Below the pieces are notes generated by a model, which worked only from the letters and a program-made list of their open reading frames with translations, did no database searches and was not told the origin of the DNA. This document shows, in pieces, positions 43,084 to 51,072 of a DNA stretch of 64,000 bases; the stretch's first letter is position 1, and each line of letters opens with the position of its first letter. Made by a program: the position numbers and the translations under genes. Source of the stretch: CAG-390 sp045531455 (lineage in GTDB: Bacteria; Bacillota; Clostridia; Oscillospirales; CAG-272); assembly GCA_045531455.1 (NCBI GenBank), contig JAZSEA010000011.1, positions 45,918-109,917 of the forward strand. The letters are read 5' to 3'.

Positions 43084-44412
43084 TTAGTCATTTACAAACT
43101 CGTCGTAGATCGCCTTTACGGTGACCTCAAAGTCGCGTTCCTCAACGCCGAGGATGATGTTCAGCTCAGAGGAGCCCTGGTCGATCATTCTGATGTTGAC
43201 GCCCGCGTTCGAAACGGCAGAGAATACTCTTGCCGCGGTACCCTTAGCCTTGATCATACCGCGTCCGACGACTGCGATGAGCGCGAGTCCGTCGTCAACG
43301 GTGATGCTGTCGGGCTTAAGAGTGCGGTTAAGAGATGCGATGATCTTGTCGCGGATGGGATCAATATCCGATGTAGCAACGATAACACTCATCGTGTCGA
43401 TGCCCGTGGGCATATGCTCGAAAGCGATTCCGTTTTCCTCGAAGACCTCGAGCATACGGCGACCGTAACCGATCTGCGAGTTCATAAGATCGTCCTCAAC
43501 GGTGACTACCGAGAAGCCGCGTCTGCCCGCGATACCGGTGATGATATGTTTGTTATCGTAATCTGAAGCCGAGGCAACGATCATAGTTCCATCGTCACCG
43601 GGGCGCATCGTATTTCTGATATTGATCGGGATACCCGCAATTCTTACGGGGAAGATAGCGTCCTCGTGGAGAACCGTAGCACCCATATAGGAAAGCTCGC
43701 GGAGCTCACGGTAGGTGACGGTCTCGATCGCGCGGGGATTGTCTACGATCCTCGGGTCAGCCATCATGAAGCCCGAAACGTCCGTCCAGTTTTCGTAAAG
43801 GTCAGCGCCCGCCGCACGTGCGACGATCGAGCCGGTTATATCCGATCCGCCGCGGGAGAATGTCTTGACCGTTCCGTTGGGCATAAGTCCGTAGAAGCCG
43901 GGGATGATCGCGTTCTCGTGGCGCGCAAGCTCGGCTGTAAGTACCTCGTGGGTCTTATCCGCGTCAAAGGTTCCGTTATCCTTGAAGAGGATGACGTTCT
44001 CGGCGTCGATAAAATCAAAGCCGATGAACTTTGCCAGGATGAGTCCGGAGAGGTATTCGCCTCGGCTTGCCGCAAAATCGCGTCCGGCGCGGCCGAGTAT
44101 GGCGTTTCTGATATAATTAAGCTCGCCGCTGATATCAAAATCGATACCAAGGTCGGCTATGATACCTTGGAAGCGGGCGCAGATATTGCTGTAGCAGGTT
44201 TCAAATTCTTCCTTTGTCGACGCGTCTCTGGCGAGGCTGTAGCACTGATAAAGCATATCGGTGATCTTTATGTCGTCCGAGAATCGCTTTCCGGGTGCGG
44301 AGGGCACGACGTAGCGTCTGTCGGGATCTGCCGCGATGATTTCGGCAACTCTTCTGAATTTGTCGGCGTCTGCAAGTGACGAACCGCCGAATTTTACAAC
44401 CTTGATACTCAT
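43084..44412 (-). CDS. lysC: Aspartate kinase
   Basis: 442 residues. VVKFGGSSLADADKFRRVAE opens the kinase domain; FSRGGSDITGSIVARAAGADLYENWTDVSGFMMADPR carries the aspartate-binding region. Two C-terminal ACT domains (about 305-442: GFSVVTVEDDLMNSQIGYG and LIAVVGRGMIKAKGTAARVFSAVSNAGVNIRMIDQGSSELNIILGVEERD) are expected to bind lysine or threonine. The enzyme starts the aspartate family amino acid pathway. No lysine riboswitch is visible in the short upstream region. Single-gene unit on the minus strand. Confidence 0.95.
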   Translation of the reverse strand: MSIKVVKFGGSSLADADKFRRVAEIIAADPDRRYVVPSAPGKRFSDDIKITDMLYQCYSLARDASTKEEFETCYSNICARFQGIIADLGIDFDISGELNYIRNAILGRAGRDFAASRGEYLSGLILAKFIGFDFIDAENVILFKDNGTFDADKTHEVLTAELARHENAIIPGFYGLMPNGTVKTFSRGGSDITGSIVARAAGADLYENWTDVSGFMMADPRIVDNPRAIETVTYRELRELSYMGATVLHEDAIFPVRIAGIPINIRNTMRPGDDGTMIVASASDYDNKHIITGIAGRRGFSVVTVEDDLMNSQIGYGRRMLEVFEENGIAFEHMPTGIDTMSVIVATSDIDPIRDKIIASLNRTLKPDSITVDDGLALIAVVGRGMIKAKGTAARVFSAVSNAGVNIRMIDQGSSELNIILGVEERDFEVTVKAIYDEFVND

Positions 44413-44453
44413 TTTGATGCTCCGATCACGTTTGTTTTACATTATACTATAAT

Positions 44454-44481
44454 ATTATACAGATTTTTTCGATTCTGTCAA
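44454..44481 (-). promoter_or_regulatory. Promoter of aspartokinase
   Basis: On the minus strand: TTGACA (44481-44476), 16-base spacer, TATAAT (44459-44454), about 42 bases before the ATG. Confidence 0.8.
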
Positions 44482-44577
44482 CAGAGAAATGTAAAAAAAT
44501 TATCCCTTTTGGCAAAATTCTGCTTTTTTTACAGTATAACAAAGTAATCGGCAGGTTCTTTTTTGCAAACTGCAATA

Positions 44578-45549
44578 TCAATCGGTGTAGTAAAAGAATT
44601 TATAGAAATTGGGATAATCGGCGTAAAGGTCGGCAAGCGTCCTGCGCGAGGAATCTGCGGGGTCATTGATGGTAAATCCCGAGGTCGTAAGTGACGGCCC
44701 TCCCTTATAACCCGTGACGACCACCCAATGCTGACCGCCCGCAGATGTCTTCGCGCCGAATAGAACAGGTTTACCCGCGCGAAGCTGATCGTATATCTTC
44801 GCAAGATATCCCGATGAGCTGTATACCGCGGTATAATCGCTTGGCCAATAGACGTTGCCGGATGACGTATAACTCAGCTTTCGTGACATAGCGTCGGGAT
44901 AGATAGCCTTTCCCGTGCGATAAGATTCGATCATGGCGATCGAAGTCGTAGTGCAGCCTACACGGTAGATCGTCTTGCCCGATCTGCCGAGCGTGACGCT
45001 TGCCCATCTCTTGTCCGTTTGCATATAATGCGGAACGGAAAGTGAGACGGCGGGATAGGACGAGACGCTTGTAAGATAGCTTGAATTAACGTAACCGAGC
45101 TTTGTGCCGTCAAAAAGAATTCGGCTCCAATCGCCCGTTGTCCATAGAACGAGAACAACCTCGCCGCTCGGGAGACTTCCTATCCTTGAATAAGAGGTTC
45201 CCGCGCCGCTTCGGACGTTGAGATTGCCGCTTGTAGTTTTGACAGTCTTTGCGGTCGCGCTTACCGTCTGTATGTAGTCGGAATGGCAATAGCCGAATTT
45301 TCCGTCTTCAAACTCCACATACCACCAGTCGCCCGATTTCCACATCAGAGTCAGATAGCTTCCCTTATAGAGAGAGGATACGATATCCGACGAGGTTGTT
45401 GCCGAGCGTCTTACGTTAAGGCTTCCGCTTGCGGTAGCGACCCTGCCCGCACGTGACTCTGCCGACGCTGCGCTGACGCCGAGCGGATGAGCCATGAGCG
45501 AGACGACCGTTACAGCCGATAAAATAAATGCAATGATCCTTTTTTTCAT
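44578..45549 (-). CDS. Secreted SH3-domain / C39-like cysteine peptidase
   Basis: 323 residues. Signal peptide about 1-28 (AAS-AES cleavage). Two SH3b domains (about 37-97 and 105-160; SGSLNVRRSATTSSDIVSSLYKG and SGNLNVRSGAGTSYSRIGSLPSG). The C-terminal C39-like domain has Cys199 (RVGCTTTSIAMIESY), His274 (GGQHWVVVTGYKGG) and Asn295-Asp296 (INDPADS). It is expected to bind the wall through SH3b and act on peptide or peptidoglycan-linked substrates outside the cell. The ATG at 45549 follows GGAAGACAAT; the frame is open 13 codons earlier without a start signal. Confidence 0.9.
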   Translation of the reverse strand: MKKRIIAFILSAVTVVSLMAHPLGVSAASAESRAGRVATASGSLNVRRSATTSSDIVSSLYKGSYLTLMWKSGDWWYVEFEDGKFGYCHSDYIQTVSATAKTVKTTSGNLNVRSGAGTSYSRIGSLPSGEVVLVLWTTGDWSRILFDGTKLGYVNSSYLTSVSSYPAVSLSVPHYMQTDKRWASVTLGRSGKTIYRVGCTTTSIAMIESYRTGKAIYPDAMSRKLSYTSSGNVYWPSDYTAVYSSSGYLAKIYDQLRAGKPVLFGAKTSAGGQHWVVVTGYKGGPSLTTSGFTINDPADSSRRTLADLYADYPNFYKFFYYTD

Positions 45550-45642
45550 ATTGTCTTCCTTCTTTCCTTCGGATAGCAGATCCGCCATCCGAAATTATTT
45601 CACATTCCCCCTTTTTGCGCTGTGTTGCATATATGCATGTAT

Positions 45643-45671
45643 ATTATAACATATCGGAGCGGAGTTGTGAA
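45643..45671 (-). promoter_or_regulatory. Promoter of the SH3/C39 protein gene
   Basis: On the minus strand: TTCACA (45671-45666), 17-base spacer, TATAAT (45648-45643). Confidence 0.7.
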
Positions 45672-45693
45672 GGGGCAAAATATTGGAAATATA

Positions 45694-45798
45694 ATGGACA
45701 GATCCGAGTGAACAGTGGTTAGTGGACAGTGGACAGATCCAAGTGGACAGTGGTTAGTGGACAGATCCGAGTGGACAGTGGTTAGTGGACAGTGGACA
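45694..45798 (+). repeat. Tandem heptamer array, 15 units
   Basis: Units in order: ATGGACA, GATCCGA, GTGAACA, GTGGTTA, GTGGACA, GTGGACA, GATCCAA, GTGGACA, GTGGTTA, GTGGACA, GATCCGA, GTGGACA, GTGGTTA, GTGGACA, GTGGACA. A higher-order period of 4-5 heptamers (each beginning with GATCC[GA]A) is visible. Left arm of element 2. Confidence 0.85.
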
Positions 45799-46012
45799 GA
45801 AAGATGCGGGTTACTACAATAATTTTGTACAATACATAGAGTTTTAGTATTGTATTAAAACATAATAAACAAATAACTCTCGGATATTCTGAAGCAATTC
45901 AAGATATCCAAGAGTTATATATAATTGAATTATTTCTTTAATAATGAATAGAAAGAATTAATAAAATTATCATCCGCATCTTTCTGTCAACTGTCCACTG
46001 TTCACTGTCCAC
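45694..46012. repeat. Heptad-tipped palindromic element 2
   Basis: Fifteen tandem heptamers (45694-45798) of the GTGGACA, GTGGTTA, GTGAACA and GATCC[GA]A types run left to right with no phase slip. Four reverse complements close the right end (45985-46012: TGTCAAC, TGTCCAC, TGTTCAC, TGTCCAC). Inside, GACAGAAAGATGCGG (45795-45809) is matched by the reverse complement CCGCATCTTTCTGTC (45974-45988). The centre is AT-rich with hairpins: ACAATAC / GTATTGT near 45828-45852, and AACTCT-GGATAT-TGAA against TTCA-ATATCC-AGAGTT near 45875-45920. No open frame. The right end runs into the stop codon of the ABC transporter gene. Confidence 0.85.
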
Positions 46013-48036
46013 TAATGCGGGCGTCTCCTCATCGGTCTCTCGCCTTCGCCGGCGTGCGGGCGTCTGTGCGGTCTGTCCTCGAGATCAACGTCCTCGCCGC
46101 CCTCAAGATAACGCTTTGCCTGAGCGGTGAAGAGGTCATAATACTTGCCGCGGTTTGCCATAAGCTCGTGGTGGTTGCCCTCCTCGATCAGTTCGCCGTA
46201 TTCGAGAACAAGTATCTTTGACGCGATTACCGCGGATGAGAGTCTGTGCGATACGAAGATCGTCGTCTTACCCTCGCGGAGATGATCGAACTGATTGAAT
46301 ATCTCCTGCTCAGCCATCGGGTCGAGCGACGCGGTCGGTTCGTCAAGTATCATGATCTCGGAATCGCGGTAAAATGCTCTTGCGATTGCAAGCTTCTGCC
46401 ATTGACCGCCCGAAAGCTCGATTCCTTCCTTTTCAAATATACGCATGAGAGGCGTGTCGTATCCCTCGGGAAGCCTTGCAATGTAGTCCTCGGCATTTGC
46501 CTGACGTGCGCAATCCTCAACCTTTTGGCGGTTTTCATCCTGATGAACGTCGCCGAATGCAATGTTTTCAGCGGCGGTCACGGCATATTTTCCAAAGTCC
46601 TGGAAGATGATTCCGAAGAGATCGTAAAGCTCGCGGACGTCGTATTCCTTGAGATCCTTGCCGTCCAGAAGGATCCTTCCCTCGGTCGGATCGTAAAGCC
46701 TTGTCAGAAGCTTGACAAGCGTTGTTTTGCCCGCACCGTTGAGTCCGACGAGTACGACGGTCTCGCCCGGACGGAAGGTTGTCGAAAGATTCTTGATGAC
46801 CTTTCTGTCGGTGCCGGGGTAGGAGAAGGATACGTTTTCAAAGACGATCGTGTGAGGCATGTCTTTGTTGATCTTCTCGGGGATCGCGGAATTGCAAACG
46901 ATAGTAGGCTCCTCTTTCATAAACGCGATAAGGTTGTCGATGAAGAGAGTACCCTCATATACCGAAGCAGAGGTGTTGATAAATGATGTAACACAGTTTG
47001 CGATCGAGCTCAGTGCGTTCGTATAAAGGCTGTAGTTACCGATCGTGAATCTGCCGACAAATACACCGAAGGCGATTATCGCATAAAAGATGCAGTTAAC
47101 TACGGCTGAAATGATCGCAATCACGATCAGCCACGCGCTCTCCTCGATTATCAGCTTACGCAGCCCCGCGTAATATTTTTTGAAGACTTTGTTGTATCTG
47201 TCGATAAAGGTGTCGGCGAGATCGAAGATCCTGATCTCCTTGACAAGATCCTTGTTGACGAGAAGTCCCGAATAGTAGGAAAGCTGTCTGCGGTCCTTGG
47301 AACGCCAGCGAACGTACTGGAAATGCTTCCTTCTGTAAACAAAGGAAATGACCGCCGAGGGTACCGAAATCAGAACGACTCCGAGCGGCATCCACCACAT
47401 ATTCGGTATCTCTGCAAGTATGATCACGTAGCTTATAAGCTGAATGACCGTCGAAATGATCGAGAAAGTCGACTGAAGCGTCTGGATGGGTCTGTGACCT
47501 GCCTCGCGGTTGGCGTTCTCAAGCTTTTCGTAAAACGCGGGGTTGTCGAAGGAAGCAAGGTCGATCGTTCTTGCCTTTTGCATGATCTGGACCTTGACCT
47601 GATTGGTTACCTTTTCGCCCGCGATCTTGATAATGGAGTTGCTGATTCGTGTCACAACTCTGTTGCATATGCGGTATGCAAAGAGAACGATAAGCATTGA
47701 GAGAACAGCAGAGCCCCAGAAGGACGCAGTGAAGGGAATCCCCGCCTCCTCCGCAAGTATCCGCTCACGAATGACGAGATGAAGCTCGTCAAGCACGGAT
47801 GCCGATATCATCGAGCCGATAACAGGCATAATGCCGTCAAAGAGCGCGATGAATACCATTGTAAAGAGTATAAGCGGACTTGCCCGCCATACGAGAACGA
47901 AGATGTATCCGAGTCTGTAAAAGAATCCGCCGAAAAGCTCCTTCAGATAACGGGGCACGTCCTTGATGCTTTGCGGACGCTGAACTTGTGAATACTCAAA
48001 TCTGCTGCCGGGAGGTCCTCCGAAACCGGGTCCCAT
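46012..48036 (-). CDS. ABC transporter, fused permease/ATPase (exporter)
   Basis: 674 residues. A Gly/Pro-rich N-terminus (MGPGFGGPPGSRF) precedes a six-helix membrane domain (about 60-350). The nucleotide-binding domain holds Walker A GLNGAGKTT, signature LSGGQWQKLAIARA, Walker B IMILDEPTASLD and the H-loop VSHRLSS. The C-terminus ends in a short Arg/Pro/His-rich tail (RPHRRPHAGEGERPMRRRPH). It resembles multidrug/lipid-type exporters; only one half is encoded here, so it must homodimerise or pair with a partner elsewhere. The substrate is unknown. A MarR-like palindrome covers its promoter. The last codon and stop touch the heptad element 2 boundary. Confidence 0.9.
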   Translation of the reverse strand: MGPGFGGPPGSRFEYSQVQRPQSIKDVPRYLKELFGGFFYRLGYIFVLVWRASPLILFTMVFIALFDGIMPVIGSMISASVLDELHLVIRERILAEEAGIPFTASFWGSAVLSMLIVLFAYRICNRVVTRISNSIIKIAGEKVTNQVKVQIMQKARTIDLASFDNPAFYEKLENANREAGHRPIQTLQSTFSIISTVIQLISYVIILAEIPNMWWMPLGVVLISVPSAVISFVYRRKHFQYVRWRSKDRRQLSYYSGLLVNKDLVKEIRIFDLADTFIDRYNKVFKKYYAGLRKLIIEESAWLIVIAIISAVVNCIFYAIIAFGVFVGRFTIGNYSLYTNALSSIANCVTSFINTSASVYEGTLFIDNLIAFMKEEPTIVCNSAIPEKINKDMPHTIVFENVSFSYPGTDRKVIKNLSTTFRPGETVVLVGLNGAGKTTLVKLLTRLYDPTEGRILLDGKDLKEYDVRELYDLFGIIFQDFGKYAVTAAENIAFGDVHQDENRQKVEDCARQANAEDYIARLPEGYDTPLMRIFEKEGIELSGGQWQKLAIARAFYRDSEIMILDEPTASLDPMAEQEIFNQFDHLREGKTTIFVSHRLSSAVIASKILVLEYGELIEEGNHHELMANRGKYYDLFTAQAKRYLEGGEDVDLEDRPHRRPHAGEGERPMRRRPH

Positions 48037-48068
48037 AAAATCACCCTTTCTTTTGAAGTCTTGAATAT

Positions 48069-48097
48069 ATTATACCACAAAATAGTTGCGTGCGCAA
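48069..48097 (-). promoter_or_regulatory. Promoter of the ABC exporter
   Basis: On the minus strand: TTGCGC (48097-48092), 17-base spacer, TATAAT (48074-48069). Confidence 0.7.
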
Positions 48098-48098
48098 C
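48085..48098. promoter_or_regulatory. MarR-like operator palindrome at the ABC promoter
   Basis: GTTGCG-TG-CGCAAC is a perfect dyad covering the -35 and part of the spacer of the ABC promoter. GTTGC...GCAAC dyads are typical of MarR-family repressor sites. No MarR gene is in this window. Confidence 0.55.
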
Positions 48099-48135
48099 CT
48101 TTTTGCGAAAATTTATCCCGAATATTAAAAAAATA

Positions 48136-48164
48136 TTGCATTGGAACGAAAAATGTAGTATAAT
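48136..48164 (+). promoter_or_regulatory. Promoter of the DUF1015 gene
   Basis: TTGCAT (48136-48141), 17-base spacer, TATAAT (48159-48164), 31 bases before the ATG. Confidence 0.78.
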
Positions 48165-48194
48165 TATTTTACGATAATCCAAAAGGAGATGAAA

Positions 48195-49445
48195 ATGATG
48201 AAAATTTATCCCGCCGATATACTCCTTCCCGACTTTTGTGCCGTTGACGGCAAGAAATGGGCTTGCGTCGCTTGCGACCAGTATACGTCAGAGCCCGAGT
48301 ATTGGGAGAGAGTGGCAAAGAATGTAAAGGATTCTCCTTCAACGCTAAATCTGATGCTCCCCGAGGTTTGGCTCGGCGAATCGGATATGAGAGTTCCGCC
48401 GATACAATCGGCTATGAAAAAATATCTGAATGACGGTGTTCTTGTTGAGCACAAGAGCTCCGCCGTATACCTCGAGCGTATTCAGTCGGACGGAAAGCTT
48501 CGCCGCGGACTTGTCTGCGCGATAGATCTTGACGATTACGATTTCTCGGTTGGATCTGTTTCTCCCATTCGTCCCACCGAAAAAACAGTTGTCGAACGTA
48601 TCCCTCCGAGACTTGCCGTCAGACGCGGTGCGACTCTCGAGATGCCCCACGTAATGCTCCTTGTCGACGATCCCGAAGATCTCATCCTCTCGCGCTTTGC
48701 GGACAGAGAGATGAACGCTTATGCCTTCGACCTTGCCGAGGGAGGAGGAAGCGTAAGCGCGGCGTTTGTTTCCGCGGATGAATTTGATGAACTGAACGCG
48801 TCGCTTGCAGTACTTGCCGATAACGCAGTAAAAAGAGCTGAGAAGAACGGCGGCGCACCTATCACGATCGCCGTCGGTGACGGAAACCATTCTCTCGCAA
48901 CTGCAAAGGCATCCTGGCAGGAGGTCTGCGCAACTCTTACGGAGGAAGAAGCGAAGAACCATCCCGCGCGCTATGCTCTCGTTGAGATCTGCAACCTCCA
49001 CGAGGAAAGCCTTGTCTTTGAGCCGATATACAGGCTGATCGAAAACGTCGACGTTATGGAGCTTGCAAACGATTTTGAGGCTTTTGCCGCAAGCCAAAAC
49101 GGCAGATTCCCCGCCCAGACCTTTGATATGATACTCGAAGGCAATAACGTAGAGGTGGTCATCGAGCACCCCGAATACACTCTCCCGGTTGCAAGTCTTC
49201 AGCATTTCCTTGACGAATGGCTCAAGTCCCATCCGCGCGCCCTCATAGATTACATACACGGTGAGGACACCCTCTGCCGTCTTGCCGCTCGCGAAGCCTG
49301 CGCGGGATTCGTGTTTGAAGGAATGTCAAAGAGCGAGCTTTTCCCGGCAGTTGAAGCCGACGGAACTCTCCCGCGCAAGACCTTCTCGATGGGCCACGCC
49401 GCCGATAAGAGATACTATATCGAGTGCAGAAGAATATTGAAATGA
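48195..49445 (+). CDS. DUF1015 family protein
   Basis: 416 residues. FCAVDGKKWACVACDQYTSEPEYWERV at the N-terminus, PITIAVGDGNHSLATAKASW in the middle and GHAADKRYYIECR at the end fit the DUF1015 family, which is widespread in clostridia. GDGNHS resembles a catalytic His site but the activity is not known. The ATG at 48195 lies 6 bases after AAGGAG; an ATG at 48189 is too close to it. The next gene is fused by an ATGA overlap. Confidence 0.85.
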   Translation: MMKIYPADILLPDFCAVDGKKWACVACDQYTSEPEYWERVAKNVKDSPSTLNLMLPEVWLGESDMRVPPIQSAMKKYLNDGVLVEHKSSAVYLERIQSDGKLRRGLVCAIDLDDYDFSVGSVSPIRPTEKTVVERIPPRLAVRRGATLEMPHVMLLVDDPEDLILSRFADREMNAYAFDLAEGGGSVSAAFVSADEFDELNASLAVLADNAVKRAEKNGGAPITIAVGDGNHSLATAKASWQEVCATLTEEEAKNHPARYALVEICNLHEESLVFEPIYRLIENVDVMELANDFEAFAASQNGRFPAQTFDMILEGNNVEVVIEHPEYTLPVASLQHFLDEWLKSHPRALIDYIHGEDTLCRLAAREACAGFVFEGMSKSELFPAVEADGTLPRKTFSMGHAADKRYYIECRRILK

Positions 49446-50086
49446 AAATTTTTTTGAGATTTGTCGATCAATTCGGAGACGTCGATCTGAAATATCATGA
49501 TGCCGCAGGAGAGCATTCTCTGCTGATAGCAATGGATACGGAAAATAATTTACGAGAAATCGATATTCTTGGTGACAGTCTTGAAATAACGGTTAAGCCG
49601 ACTAAATTGGATTTGGGAATCAATAAAGAAGAGGTTTCGGGAACCGCGGAAAAGGTTTTTCTCAAATTTACCGAAAAATTTGCGTCGGTCGCTAACGATA
49701 TGCTTCTCCACGTCGGATGCCGCTATATCGTTAACGATCTTCAAGACGGAGACGTGATTGACGTAACCTGCCGCAATTATTCTGTCAGCGGATCGGATCA
49801 GATGCTTATCTTTGATCTTTATCCCGTTGTATATCTCTTTTTCGAGGTCTCAAAGAACGATCATCGGTACGAACCTTTGGATATTATTCCGATAAACCGC
49901 GATAAGGTCTTGAAATCCGCGAGGGTAATGGCTCTTGCAGATTTCGGATTGCATCTGATCGTTACGTATCCATTCCAAGTCGGAAGAGTAAAGCGTTTGA
50001 CAAAAGAAAAAACGGTAAAAAAGAAGCTCAAAGCTTTTAACGTAATGAGTGAAGAAAAGAGAAAAAAGATTCTCGAAAGATCATAA
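49442..50086 (+). CDS. Unknown protein coupled to the DUF1015 gene
   Basis: 214 residues, no signal peptide or membrane segment. The ATG overlaps the DUF1015 stop (ATGA). Beta-rich sequence with a conserved-looking centre (FASVANDMLLHVGCRYIVNDLQDGDVIDVTCRNYSV) and a Lys-rich C-terminus (KEKTVKKKLKAFNVMSEEKRKKILERS). I do not recognise the family. Close coupling to DUF1015 suggests a shared role. A strong terminator follows. Confidence 0.72.
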   Translation: MKIFLRFVDQFGDVDLKYHDAAGEHSLLIAMDTENNLREIDILGDSLEITVKPTKLDLGINKEEVSGTAEKVFLKFTEKFASVANDMLLHVGCRYIVNDLQDGDVIDVTCRNYSVSGSDQMLIFDLYPVVYLFFEVSKNDHRYEPLDIIPINRDKVLKSARVMALADFGLHLIVTYPFQVGRVKRLTKEKTVKKKLKAFNVMSEEKRKKILERS

Positions 50087-50117
50087 AAATGATGCCGCCT
50101 TGTGCAGCATCATTTTT
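50085..50117 (+). terminator. Intrinsic terminator after the DUF1015 pair
   Basis: AAAAATGATGC (50085-50095) pairs with GCATCATTTTT (50107-50117). Confidence 0.85.
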
Positions 50118-50130
50118 ATTTTATAACTCT

Positions 50131-50165
50131 TTGTGACATATTTTTCCCGTCCGATCGAATATAAT
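50131..50165 (+). promoter_or_regulatory. Probable spoIIG promoter with long spacer
   Basis: The -10 is TATAAT (50160-50165), 19 bases before the ATG. No -35 lies at 17 bases; TTGTGA (50131-50136) and GTGACA (50133-50138) are at 23 and 21 bases. The B. subtilis spoIIG promoter also has an unusual 22-base spacer and depends on Spo0A. A possible 0A-box-like ATCGAA is at 50154-50159. Confidence 0.45.
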
Positions 50166-50183
50166 AGAGGTGAGGTGATATTG

Positions 50184-51062
50184 ATGGGACAAACGGTCTA
50201 TGCCGACGTATTCTTTCTGATAAATTTCAGCATGGATTTCCTTGTTTTTTACATATGCGCAAGACTGGCGGGAAAACGGCTGTTTGTCGTCAGAAGCGTA
50301 ATTGCGGCGGCGGTCGGAGGTGCATACGGTATAGTGTCTCTATTTCTCCCCGAGGAGGGACTCGTTCCGCTGATATGTGACGTTTCGTCAATGCTCTTGA
50401 TCTGCGCGATCGCATTTTACAAAAAACTCGATCGAATACGTGACTTCCTCGGCAGATGCGCGCTTTTTGCGGGTGTCTCGGCGATCCTCGGCGGAGTTAT
50501 GACCGCGATTTATACGATGCTCAACCGCTCAGGTCTTGCCGCGCTTGAGGGAGATAGCGGCGACGATATCAGTATCTGGCTTTTCGCGCTTCTCGCGGCA
50601 GCGGGCGGTGCGGCGGCTTTTGTCGGAGGAAGGAAAATGCGCAGACTGTCTGTCACGAAACAATCGGAGATCGAAATAACATTTGATTCAAAGACTGCGC
50701 GTGTAAGAGGAATGACGGATACGGGAAATCTGCTGACAGATCCGCTCAGCGGCAGAAGCGTTGCTATTTGCGAGCTTGATGCAGTAATGGACATTTTCCC
50801 CGCAGAGCTTTTTGTTTTCCTTAAAAGCGGAAATTCTTTTTCCTCCGCAATACCTGCGGAATATGCTTCAAGACTGCGATTTATCCCTGCGAAGGGCGCG
50901 ATCGCATCTAAAACATCCTTGCTTTGCGCAGTCCTCCCCGATTCGGTACACGTCATTTGCGATGGTAAAAGATCCGAAACGGACGTTCTCATCGCGCCCG
51001 TAGCTTACAAATTAAGTGCCGGAGAGAGCAGGGCACTTCTGCCTCCCGGAATTATTCAATAG
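50184..51062 (+). CDS. spoIIGA: Sigma-E processing peptidase SpoIIGA
   Basis: 292 residues. About five N-terminal membrane segments (up to residue 150) and a cytoplasmic aspartic protease domain with the DTG motif in RGMTDTGN (Asp179), which corresponds to the catalytic Asp of SpoIIGA. It cleaves the pro-sequence of SigE in the mother cell after engulfment begins. The ATG at 50184 follows GAGGTGA; the frame is open earlier with no start signal. sigE begins 11 bases after the stop. Confidence 0.93.
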   Translation: MGQTVYADVFFLINFSMDFLVFYICARLAGKRLFVVRSVIAAAVGGAYGIVSLFLPEEGLVPLICDVSSMLLICAIAFYKKLDRIRDFLGRCALFAGVSAILGGVMTAIYTMLNRSGLAALEGDSGDDISIWLFALLAAAGGAAAFVGGRKMRRLSVTKQSEIEITFDSKTARVRGMTDTGNLLTDPLSGRSVAICELDAVMDIFPAELFVFLKSGNSFSSAIPAEYASRLRFIPAKGAIASKTSLLCAVLPDSVHVICDGKRSETDVLIAPVAYKLSAGESRALLPPGIIQ

Positions 51063-51072
51063 GAGATTCGAT

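Noticed and set aside
45694..45798. CRISPR-like array of short repeats
   Set aside because: The period is 7 bases with no spacers and no cas genes nearby; it is a tandem heptamer array, not CRISPR.
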